From Lachancea kluyveri NRRL Y-12651 (taxonomy: Eukaryota > Ascomycota > Saccharomycetes > Saccharomycetales > Saccharomycetaceae), in contig CM000690.1 of the NCBI GenBank assembly GCA_000149225.2, forward strand, positions 372,001 through 436,000: a stretch of 64,000 nt of DNA. Direction: 5' to 3'. The notes beneath the pieces are model-generated. The model did no database searches, was not told the DNA's origin, and was given only the letters and a program-made list of their open reading frames with translations. This document shows positions 30,648-38,826 of this stretch, in pieces; within the stretch, counting starts at the first letter, position 1, and each line of letters opens with the position of its first letter. The translations under genes and the position numbers were made by a program.

Positions 30648-32606
30648 ATGAAGCTTCCTCACAACAGCAGCAACGAGATGTCACCCGAAAAGAACAAAAT
30701 TATAGTTCCACCAGATCTAGATAACCCACCTTTCTACATCCCACTAAAAAATATCAGTGATCGATATGAACTAGTTCAGGAGTTGGGCAACGGTAGCTTT
30801 GGTTCCGTAACGCTGGCCAAAGCGAAATTTAATATTAACATGATCAATGGCTATCAAAACACTTTGATGGACCAAAGATTGATTCCAAACGTATCCGAGG
30901 AAAATTTCTATAACAAAGAGAATGGAGTGGTAGCCATCAAGACAATGATGACCCGCTTACCTACTCTAAATGACTATACTCGTGTCAGAGAAATCAAATT
31001 CATCTTGGCCATGCCCGCTCACAAACATTTGGTACAGATTTACGAATTATTTATTGACAACGCCCAATACCAGCTCCACATAGTGATGGAGTGCTTGGAA
31101 CAAAACTTGTATCAATTAATGAGGCAAAGAAAACGTAACGTTTTTTCTTTGCCAACTCTAAAATCCATTCTTTCACAAATCCTTGCCGGAATCAGACATA
31201 TCCATCAGCATAATTTCTTCCATAGAGATATTAAACCGGAAAACATTTTAATATCACCAGCAAACCGTTACTACTCCAAGAGTTGGCTCCAGGAGGGCCA
31301 TTTTCGAGAAAACTATGTAGTAAAAATTGCCGACTATGGGTTGGCACGCCACGTCACTAACAAAAATCCGTACACTGCATACGTCTCCACAAGATGGTAC
31401 AGGTCTCCAGAAATCTTGCTAAGACAAAGTTCGTATGCTAGACCCGTGGATGTGTGGGCATTTGGATGCGTTGCCTTGGAAGTCGCCACGTTCAGACCAT
31501 TATTCCCAGGCTCTGATGAAATGGATCAGATTTGGAAAATTTTGGAAGTGCTAGGGACACCATTTATAACTTCAGAGATGAAAAATACGGGTTATACTCC
31601 ACACGGTGGTATCTGGCAAAATGCACCTAGTTTGGCAGCTCGTTTAAACTTAAAATTCCCATACGTAGAGGGGGTCAATATCGAAGTTTTGCTAAGCAAT
31701 CCACTGCTAAGAAAGTTGTGCGAAGTCATCAAAGTGTGCTTGACATGGGATCCAGATAAGAGGGCAAACGTAAACCAAGTTTGTTGTATGCCCTATTTTA
31801 AAGAGACGATTGTCGATGACAACTACATGTTGAACAATAGTACTGATAGTACAAACGCTGAAAGAGCTTTAATGTTTGCAGGCATCAAACCAAATGGTCT
31901 ACAACGCCCAATACTATTTCACGAAAACGATGAAAATGCCTTGACAATGAAGGCCACCCAACCTATTTTGATTAAAGAACCCGTACAGGGGAAAGTGGAT
32001 ACCAGCTCTTTGATGCCCAATATAATCAACTTCAACCATGGCGGTAAACTTCAGAAAAGTAGCAAGGAAGAAGTTTCATTACAAGAGTTCTTAAAAGAGA
32101 CAGAGGTGAAGGATGAGGAGCAGGACTCCGAATCGACTCTCTCTGGTGCTGAAGATGATTTTGCTATTTCAAGAGAGATTCAGGATAATGTACATCTGTA
32201 CAGCTTATCCAGAGATCCCGAGTTTTCCAGCGAACCACAACTTAACGACGAGGGATACAAATATTTAAAGATCCAGAATATTGGAGGTAGAAATATCGAC
32301 GAAGATAACGAGGAAGATGAAGAAGACAGTTTGGTAGATTTCTATACCAACTTGTGTGGGGCAGAAAGGCCTCTGTTAGCTGGAAGCAATGAAAATGATA
32401 TTCCAAATTATATACACTATCCAGAACCTGAGCTGGCTCAACGTTGTCACATCCTGGATGATATGTCTATGGATTCGGGCGGGTCTCAAATTCCAAGAGG
32501 ATTCATGGTTCCACTTATAAGCGATAACGATACCACAACATCCACAAATACAACAGTTCAAGAACAACATCATAGCTTTACTCATGTGAATGGTCTGACT
32601 TTTTAA
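30648..32606 (+). CDS. IME2: Ime2, meiosis-specific CDK/MAPK-like protein kinase
   Basis: This kinase of about 652 residues (S. cerevisiae 645) promotes meiotic entry, Ndt80 activation and Sic1 destruction. Visible features are the glycine loop LGNGSFGSV, the VAIK lysine, the catalytic loop HRDIKPENIL, TAYVSTRWYRSPE with the T-x-Y activation-loop pair, and an acidic C-terminal tail ending NGLTF (NVTF in S. cerevisiae). The magnesium-binding motif reads DYG (Asp at about residue 229) instead of the DFG found in S. cerevisiae Ime2. The frame is open from an ATG at 30555, but a TATA box at 30570 makes that start unlikely. 30648 is chosen, and 30678 is an equally good alternative. Confidence 0.95.
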   Translation: MKLPHNSSNEMSPEKNKIIVPPDLDNPPFYIPLKNISDRYELVQELGNGSFGSVTLAKAKFNINMINGYQNTLMDQRLIPNVSEENFYNKENGVVAIKTMMTRLPTLNDYTRVREIKFILAMPAHKHLVQIYELFIDNAQYQLHIVMECLEQNLYQLMRQRKRNVFSLPTLKSILSQILAGIRHIHQHNFFHRDIKPENILISPANRYYSKSWLQEGHFRENYVVKIADYGLARHVTNKNPYTAYVSTRWYRSPEILLRQSSYARPVDVWAFGCVALEVATFRPLFPGSDEMDQIWKILEVLGTPFITSEMKNTGYTPHGGIWQNAPSLAARLNLKFPYVEGVNIEVLLSNPLLRKLCEVIKVCLTWDPDKRANVNQVCCMPYFKETIVDDNYMLNNSTDSTNAERALMFAGIKPNGLQRPILFHENDENALTMKATQPILIKEPVQGKVDTSSLMPNIINFNHGGKLQKSSKEEVSLQEFLKETEVKDEEQDSESTLSGAEDDFAISREIQDNVHLYSLSRDPEFSSEPQLNDEGYKYLKIQNIGGRNIDEDNEEDEEDSLVDFYTNLCGAERPLLAGSNENDIPNYIHYPEPELAQRCHILDDMSMDSGGSQIPRGFMVPLISDNDTTTSTNTTVQEQHHSFTHVNGLTF

Positions 32607-33195
32607 CTGACTTATTAATTTGTGTACGACTTGTGTATCTATCAACAGTTTGCTTGCTTGTTTTTCGTAGACATGAAATCGAAAACGGCTTAGACAGTAA
32701 TTGTAATCACCTTCACGGCGTACGAAATAAAGATTGCAACTACAATCACCGTTCTGACCTAGGACCTCTCTCAATATAGTGACCTTTGGTCTAGGTTTTG
32801 CAGATCTACAGATGTTAAAAAAAAAACCATGCAAGAATTTAGACAAGCAACCGTTGATCAAGGGACACTTATTAAAGTGTTTGGATTTTCTAGTGTCTTT
32901 TTTTTTTTTTTTTTTTTTTTTTAAAGTAGGAAGGTTGGAAGGGTGGAACTGCTGTTTTATCATCTTTGTTAATATTGTGAGTTATTTGATATTATTGATG
33001 TTCTAATCAAAGGTTTAATATCCAAAAAACTAAGAATTATCCCAAGAAGAAAACAGAACAAAGAAAAAAAAAAAAAAAAAAAATAGAAAAGAAGAACAGG
33101 ACAAAGAAGGCTGCAAACTTAGCTTTTTCTTGGTTATCCAAAAATCTACAAATTTTTAAGAAATTAGTGAGTCCACCGAAAAAAAAATATAAAGA
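32607..33195. other. Intergenic with long T and A homopolymers
   Basis: A 589-bp IME2 3' region and oxidase promoter. T25 lies at 32898-32922 and A20 at 33064-33083, an inverted poly(dA:dT) pair 141 bp apart that probably excludes nucleosomes. No RNA gene is seen. Confidence 0.6.
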
Positions 33196-34503
33196 ATGAC
33201 TACTTACGATGTGGTGATTATTGGTGCAGGGGTATTTGGACTTTCCGCTGCTGCTCAATTCGCTCGTTGTGGTAAAAGCGTTTTCGTTATTGACAAGTAT
33301 TCAGTACCCTCTCCAATATCAGCTGCCAATGACTACAACAAGATCGTGCGTTTGGAATACAACGATGAGGTTTACGCTCGGTTAGCCGTTGAAGCGATGC
33401 AGTATTGGCATAATGATGCTGACGACTTTTTACCACGCGGCCTTTTGCATGAAAGTTACTCTCACTGCGGTCGCATCAGTATTGTGCCACCGGAATCTAG
33501 CCCTCGTTATAAATTTGAGTCACAGAGTTTGGCTTTACTGCGTGAGAAATTCGGTAGATGTAAAGAGGTGCAAGTATTCGAAAACGATCTAACATGTGGA
33601 GGAAAATTCCCTCAATTCTGTGCTAACGGATTGGTGGGGAAAAAGTTGAGGTATAATCCTGATTGTGGTATTGGTATTGCTGGTAAATCGTTGATCAAAA
33701 TGAAGGGGTACTGTGAATCGCTAGGGGTGAAATTCAGAGAGGGTGATGGTGTAAAAAACATTACGCCTGGTAGTATTGTTCATGTCACAACCTGTAGTGG
33801 AAAGACCTTTAATGGACACCAAGTCTTGGTCGCATGTGGTGCCAACTCCTCTAACGTGATCGATTTAAGCAGACAAATGAGAGCCACAGGCCTGTATGTT
33901 GGCCATATCCAATTAACCGATAAAGAATATGAGAAATATAGGGATATACCTGTGGTTTTCGACCCTACTTTGGGCTATTTCTTTCCTCCAGACAGGGCTA
34001 CCAAGATCTTGAAGATCTGCGCAAGCGCCAGTTCCACCTATGACTCAGAAAGCAAATCAGTAAAACCTATATACAAGTACGAGGAGCCTGAAATAGTGAA
34101 AAGTATCCCAATCCAGTCGGTGGTACAAATACGGACGATCCTGGGACAATACATGCCGGACTTGTTATACAAGAAGAAAAAATTAAGAGACATTATTGGA
34201 TGCAAAATCTGTTGGATTAGCGATACGTCCAACTCTGATTTTATCATAGATCAAATTCCTCACATGCAGAATGTGTTTATAAGCTGTGGTGATTCTGGCC
34301 ACGGCTATAAATTTTTGCCCAATATCGGTTATTACATCAAACGGCGTATGGATGGCAACCTGTCGTTACTCTTGAAAGAAAAATGGCAATGGCGTGAGAG
34401 CGCGTGGACCAAAGATGTCCTGGATTGGCGTGTAGAACACAACAGAAAGCATATTGGTGAGATAGATTGGTACGAGGAACGTTTTAGTGGTACTAAACTG
34501 TAG
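33196..34503 (+). CDS. Fructosyl-amino-acid-oxidase-like (amadoriase/sarcosine oxidase family) flavoprotein
   Basis: This 435-residue FAD enzyme has an N-terminal Rossmann motif VIIGAGVFGLSAA (residues 7-19). The C-terminal SCGDSGHGYKFLPNIG block has Cys364 at the position that covalently holds FAD in amadoriases. The family oxidatively deglycates fructosyl amino acids, releasing the amine, glucosone and hydrogen peroxide. Sarcosine and pipecolate oxidases are related, so the substrate is inferred. The S-x-D-Y-N-K-I-(V/I)-R segment near residue 46 is also typical. There is no C-terminal SKL; the protein ends GTKL, a weak variant, so peroxisomal location is uncertain. I know of no S. cerevisiae counterpart between IME2 and SET4. 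Confidence 0.85.
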   Translation: MTTYDVVIIGAGVFGLSAAAQFARCGKSVFVIDKYSVPSPISAANDYNKIVRLEYNDEVYARLAVEAMQYWHNDADDFLPRGLLHESYSHCGRISIVPPESSPRYKFESQSLALLREKFGRCKEVQVFENDLTCGGKFPQFCANGLVGKKLRYNPDCGIGIAGKSLIKMKGYCESLGVKFREGDGVKNITPGSIVHVTTCSGKTFNGHQVLVACGANSSNVIDLSRQMRATGLYVGHIQLTDKEYEKYRDIPVVFDPTLGYFFPPDRATKILKICASASSTYDSESKSVKPIYKYEEPEIVKSIPIQSVVQIRTILGQYMPDLLYKKKKLRDIIGCKICWISDTSNSDFIIDQIPHMQNVFISCGDSGHGYKFLPNIGYYIKRRMDGNLSLLLKEKWQWRESAWTKDVLDWRVEHNRKHIGEIDWYEERFSGTKL

Positions 34504-35081
34504 AAAGTTGATTGCACATCCATTCTATGTATCACCTTACGACCGTATCTGCGTAAACAACGATCTTATACCTTTTAACGAGCCGAGCGCCTGAATTTTC
34601 TAAACGAAAAAAGATCAAAAAAAAAAGCTTGTATCGTTAACGTCGTCCTTGCGTAATTGGCATATATCTTAAACGGAAGTCTTCCCACCTGTTTTCAAAC
34701 TTTTTTTTTTGTACCTGCTCGTTTCATTTCCCGTTGGCTTTCAAGCTGTCTCTACACTAGACAATCGTTTAGTGGTTTTTCCTTTGTTGAGCCTTGGTAA
34801 GTGTTTACCTTTAACAATAGCAGAGAGCTGCTGCTGTATTGTGCGTCAATATTCCTTTTTGGTCGTAAACAAGGAGGCGATTTCGTTTAAATAAACAAGT
34901 GCAAGGGACCAAGTAGTAGATCAGCTACTTACACAACTCGTACATTTACATCAGTGATTTTTGCCATACGTATAGTTTGCTTTGATAGCACCTCGTATTA
35001 TAAAAAGAGAGTATCATAGAACTGTTTTGTTCCTGAGTGATTTTTCGTGCATATTACTCAACTCCGATATATCCTACGAAT
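34504..35081. other. Intergenic between oxidase and SET3/4
   Basis: A 578-bp promoter region for the SET-domain gene. A-rich (about 34616-34627) and T-rich (34702-34710) runs are present, with a TATAAAAA at about 34999-35006, about 80 bp before the SET3/4 ATG. No RNA gene is recognised. Confidence 0.4.
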
Positions 35082-37343
35082 ATGTCTGGTGATAAGTCGA
35101 AGGAGGACCAGTCTCTATTAGAGGATGCATCGACGCTGCTAATGTTTTCCAAGAGTAATAAACTAGAGAACGAACCTAAACAACAACATGACGGTTATCG
35201 TATGACTCCTTCAAATTCCATCCAACAATTACCAAATCACATAAATCCCTTAGCGTCACCAGGTCCGGCTTCTGTGGCACTCATAGACGACGTAAACCAG
35301 GACAGGTCACAGAACGTGAACATGTCAGATGATCTTCATTCCAGAAGTAATAGTTCGTCTTCAGGGAATTCCAATAAAGGTATCGTGGCAGCTGCTGCGT
35401 TAGCAGCGGCTGCCACAATACCGCTTCCTTTAAAGAAAAAAGATCAGAAAAGACATAGGAGAGAGAAATTCCAACAGCGACAAACGTCTGTTAAAGAGGA
35501 AGAAGAAGAAGACGAAGATACAAGACTGTTACAAGAGAAAGATGAGCCAAGGAAACGTATCTGGCCCGTTCCCGACTCTTATATCGTGGATCCCGACTCT
35601 GGTGTTATCACGTGTATATGTGGTTATGATGACGATGATGGATTCACTATTCAATGTGACCATTGTTACAGGTGGCAGCACGCTATATGTTATGGTATTA
35701 GAGATATCGAAACTGCACCTGATAACTACTTGTGCAACGCATGCTACCCCAGAAAAGTAGACGTCAAGAGAGCCAAAAGGAAACAACAAGAGAGATTGCA
35801 GCCTAGAGGTACTAAAAAAAGAAGGAAAAGTGAAGACTTTACCGAAGCAAACACCTCAGGTTACGAATCTCAAACAACTAGCGAGTCTCAGAATGACACT
35901 GTCAAAAGGCGTGAAACATTTATGAGTGCGAAGGAATCATACCCTGCCGTATACTTTCCAATAAAAACTTACGATTTCAAGGATAAATACGCCGAGATGT
36001 TTGTCGAAAAGCATAATGACGATGACTGGGTTATTTCTTACAACAAAAAAAGTTTCAAACCGATCCCAGTAGAAGTCAAGGCCTATTCTGAAAGCTCACA
36101 CTCTAGAGTATTTTCCGGTTTCCCAAAATTGGGGGTATACATCAAACAAGATTGTTTGGAGGGTGAATTCATCCAAGAATATTTGGGTGAGGTAGATTTT
36201 CAAAAAAAATACCTATTGGATTCCAGAAACAGTTATAGGGTATGGGGTACCACGAAACCAAAGGTATTATTTCACCCGCATTGGCCCCTCTATATCGATG
36301 CCAGACAAAGTGGGACCCTTACTCGTTATTTGAGACGTAGCTGTCATCCCAATGTTGAATTAGCCACTATAAAGTTAAATGACTCGTCACAAAGCGTTAA
36401 ATTTGTACTAAGGGCCTTGAGGGATATTAAAGAAGGTGAAGAACTTCACATTAAATGGAACTGGGACCTACGCCATCCCATTTGCCAAATAATCAACGGA
36501 AGCTCTACAGTTGATTCTCTAGCAGAGCCAGATAAATATCTACTAATCCATTCTATTGATACCGTACTAGGCAGTTGTGACTGTGCGTGTGGCAATAACA
36601 ACAAGGATTGTGATTTGTTAAAGATCAAGAGATTCTTACAGTCCCTATACAGATCTGTGAAATCCAAAATGAATAACAGGTATAAGTTAAACGAAATACT
36701 TCACAGCTGTAAGGGTAAAACCAAAAGGCAAACTCCAATTTTATCGCGTTTGGCTCATGAGGCAATAACAAATGCCGCCAGGGCAGATGAAGTGTTAATC
36801 AACTTCAACACTGCAAAGTTGAAGTATTTGGAGAAAAGGGAGGTTAAAACACATAAAGATGGGACTGCTAACGTCAAAAGACAGCCAGAAAAGATAGAAA
36901 TGGGTGACATCAAACCGCTGAAACTCGATATTTTAGAGAGACATTCGTTTAGGCGATATGCTTCCGAACAACCCAGCTTAAAAGAAACCTCGGTTACAGT
37001 GATAACAAACCCTTACGAGTACGACGAGTCAAGTGTAAAAAATCTAAAGAATTTGCCAATTCCAATAGAGATTGATGTACAGGACTCTGGTATTATTACG
37101 GAAACTATTACAGTAGTCCGAAATGAACACATACCTCGTGTACTTGCACAACCGCAATTAGAAAAGGATCAAGAGTCGGGTCCACATACAATTAGCCCTC
37201 TAATGAGGAATGCGGTTCCATCAGGCCCCAGTATTGCAGAACTGAATGCTGCCTCGGTAAAATCTACACCAATTGTGGATTCTCGTAAACCAATAAAAAA
37301 ACTAAGCTTTGCTGACTACAAGAAGAAACAAAAACCTGCTTAA
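35082..37343 (+). CDS. SET3: Set3/Set4, PHD-SET protein of the Set3 histone deacetylase complex
   Basis: A 753-residue protein (S. cerevisiae Set3 751). The PHD finger (about residues 178-223, CICGYDDDDGFTIQCDHCYRWQHAICYG) reads H3K4 dimethylation. The SET domain spans about 342-462. The usual NHSC motif of active SET methyltransferases reads RRSCHPN here, in line with Set3 acting as a scaffold, not as an enzyme. Length and the LLEDASTLLMFSK N-terminus favour Set3 over Set4, but SET3 and SET4 are duplication paralogs and this gene is the single ancestor. The ATG at 35082 is used because the frame upstream offers only a GTG. It sits beside PAM16, as SET4 does. Confidence 0.93.
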   Translation: MSGDKSKEDQSLLEDASTLLMFSKSNKLENEPKQQHDGYRMTPSNSIQQLPNHINPLASPGPASVALIDDVNQDRSQNVNMSDDLHSRSNSSSSGNSNKGIVAAAALAAAATIPLPLKKKDQKRHRREKFQQRQTSVKEEEEEDEDTRLLQEKDEPRKRIWPVPDSYIVDPDSGVITCICGYDDDDGFTIQCDHCYRWQHAICYGIRDIETAPDNYLCNACYPRKVDVKRAKRKQQERLQPRGTKKRRKSEDFTEANTSGYESQTTSESQNDTVKRRETFMSAKESYPAVYFPIKTYDFKDKYAEMFVEKHNDDDWVISYNKKSFKPIPVEVKAYSESSHSRVFSGFPKLGVYIKQDCLEGEFIQEYLGEVDFQKKYLLDSRNSYRVWGTTKPKVLFHPHWPLYIDARQSGTLTRYLRRSCHPNVELATIKLNDSSQSVKFVLRALRDIKEGEELHIKWNWDLRHPICQIINGSSTVDSLAEPDKYLLIHSIDTVLGSCDCACGNNNKDCDLLKIKRFLQSLYRSVKSKMNNRYKLNEILHSCKGKTKRQTPILSRLAHEAITNAARADEVLINFNTAKLKYLEKREVKTHKDGTANVKRQPEKIEMGDIKPLKLDILERHSFRRYASEQPSLKETSVTVITNPYEYDESSVKNLKNLPIPIEIDVQDSGIITETITVVRNEHIPRVLAQPQLEKDQESGPHTISPLMRNAVPSGPSIAELNAASVKSTPIVDSRKPIKKLSFADYKKKQKPA

Positions 37344-37680
37344 CAAATGCTTCCATATCTTGTTTATTTGGATAAATAATTAGGAATAGATGAATTAAAT
37401 GACGTTTCAAATATTTATTGTAGACATATTTCGCCTTCACGCTTTGAAGTTTCAAGATGTTCCTTCTTTGAATGGCATCGTTCTTCATCGTATTAGACGA
37501 TTATCACCAGAACAATCTCAAAAAATTTTCAACATTCCTAGGTTCGGGGGAGCCTTAAGCTGACTACAATATTTAACCCACCAGTGAAAGAAATTAGACG
37601 TATATTTACTCTTTCCTAACGTTCGTGTGATTATCATTCACCTTCACATAACCAATTAAGACCATACCAAGAAACTGAAA
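37344..37680. other. Intergenic between SET3/4 and PAM16
   Basis: A 337-bp stretch of AT-rich sequence holding the SET3/4 terminator and the PAM16 promoter. I see nothing else in it. Confidence 0.4.
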
Positions 37681-38088
37681 ATGGCTCACAGAGCTTTAGT
37701 ACAAGTTATTTTCACCGGTGCTCAAGTCTTCGGTAGAGCCTTTACCGAGGCGTACAAACAAGCTGCTGCACAGACTGCAAAGCAAACCGCCAACGCTGCT
37801 AGGACTCGTGGCTCTAATGCTGAATACGGTGGTATCACTTTAGATGAAAGTAGCAAAATCCTGAATATCGAAGAAGAAAAGGATATGAATTTGGACAAGA
37901 TTGAAGAGAGATTCAAATACTTGTTTGACATCAATGACAAGGAAAAAGGTGGCAGCTTTTATTTGCAAAGTAAGATCTACAGGGCTGCCGAAAGGCTAAA
38001 GTATGAGTTGGCACAGAGTGAGAAACAAAACACGGAAACTGCGCCGAAGGAAACGAATGACCAGCAGCAACCTCCGTCCGGCACGTAG
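37681..38088 (+). CDS. PAM16: Pam16/Tim16, J-like subunit of the mitochondrial import motor
   Basis: This 135-residue protein (S. cerevisiae 149) of the inner-membrane presequence translocase motor pairs with the J-protein Pam18 to restrain Hsp70 stimulation. A hydrophobic, Ala-rich N-terminus (about 1-40) acts in membrane association. The degenerate J domain (about 55-115) carries the family's LFDINDKEKGGSFYLQSKIYRAAERLKYE block, in which DKE replaces the HPD of active J proteins. The C-terminal tail is short and polar. It follows SET3/4, as in S. cerevisiae. Confidence 0.97.
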   Translation: MAHRALVQVIFTGAQVFGRAFTEAYKQAAAQTAKQTANAARTRGSNAEYGGITLDESSKILNIEEEKDMNLDKIEERFKYLFDINDKEKGGSFYLQSKIYRAAERLKYELAQSEKQNTETAPKETNDQQQPPSGT

Positions 38089-38259
38089 TCGTAAGGTTGG
38101 TTGTCTTTCGCATAGAAGTTTAAACCTCTGTTAAGATGTATCCTGTAAGTAGTTTTTTAAATGTATATCCTATTGTTGAGCATCAAATCAAAATGATTTA
38201 AGTCTAGGTAACAGTCTTTTTAAGAAAGCAGAAGAAAAGAGCAACTACGCGTACAAAAA

Positions 38260-38590
38260 AAATGTCCTGACATGAAGAAGAGCACAGCAGATATCCCAAA
38301 CTCTCAGATTGCCATTACGCAACCCTCTGAGAAACATGCAATTCGAACCCCAAAAAGAGGATCGCTCCTTCATAACAGATTATGATCTAAGAAACCGGAA
38401 ACGAAATGGAAATTGTAGCCACCCTGTTTGGGGGTGGTCAAAATCCATTCAGCTATTGGGTTGAAAAATAGAATCAGTCACTCAAATTCCAGTATTAACT
38501 CAAGCCAGGTACCGATAAACCCTCAATAATGAAAGCCATCAAAACCTGGCTGTGAAGAATCGAGATAACCGAAACATTAGGTTTCTATGG
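38260..38590 (-). ncRNA. SNR37: H/ACA box snoRNA-like gene, candidate snR37 ortholog
   Basis: Read on the minus strand, the 5' domain is closed by AGAAACC (38586-38580) pairing with GGTTTCT, directly followed by an H-box match AGATCA (about 38389-38384). The 3' domain is closed by CTG-tt-ATGAAG pairing with CTTCAT-gt-CAG, then one G, then ACA (38265-38263) and three final bases. Inside are further perfect stems AGCCAGGT/ACCTGGCT, CCACCC/GGGTGG and TCTCAGA/TCTGAGA. The order hairpin-H-hairpin-ACA-NNN is diagnostic of the class. A promoter lies to the right with Reb1, PAC, RRPE and TATA elements in the correct order. From memory, SNR37 lies between PAM16 and GSM1 in S. cerevisiae, the same interval. 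I could not confirm the guide sequences, and the exact 5' end is estimated. Confidence 0.65.
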
Positions 38591-38719
38591 AAAAAAATTG
38601 TAATTAATATTATCTTGAGATAGTATTAACCACTACTGATGATTGGTTTTTTAAAAAAGAATAAAATAGAAAAAGGAAGTGAATTGAAATGGGAAAGGTT
38701 TCCCTCATCTATTGAAATA
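38591..38719 (-). other. 5' leader/promoter-proximal region of the snoRNA-like gene
   Basis: It contains a perfect short hairpin (about 38604-38629) with arms TTAATA/TATTAA and TATC/GATA around a four-base loop, just upstream of the estimated mature 5' end. It could be a processing signal, but the loop is not the AGNN preferred by Rnt1. Confidence 0.4.
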
Positions 38720-38762
38720 TTTTATACCCAAAAAAAATTTTCAAAGCGATGAGGTTACCCGG
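38720..38762 (-). promoter_or_regulatory. Leftward RNA promoter: Reb1, PAC, RRPE-like and TATA
   Basis: TTACCCGG (38755-38762) matches Reb1, GCGATGAG (38746-38753) matches PAC, AAAAAATTTTCAAA (about 38732-38745) is RRPE-like, and the minus strand of 38720-38726 reads TATAAAA. No plus-strand gene lies to the right (the CCCH gene is antisense there), so this cluster most likely drives the minus-strand snoRNA-like gene. Confidence 0.7.
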
Positions 38763-38826
38763 AATAAATCATAGTATACGAATATATACAGGGTTGTAGG
38801 GTATGGTTTTATAATGAGAGTCACCA

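Noticed and set aside
38468-38579. Plus-strand H/ACA reading of the snoRNA region (ATAGAA at 38468, ACA at 38574)
   Set aside because: Boxes do not abut closing stems and the ACA-to-stem distance is too long. The minus-strand reading fits stems, boxes and promoter much better.
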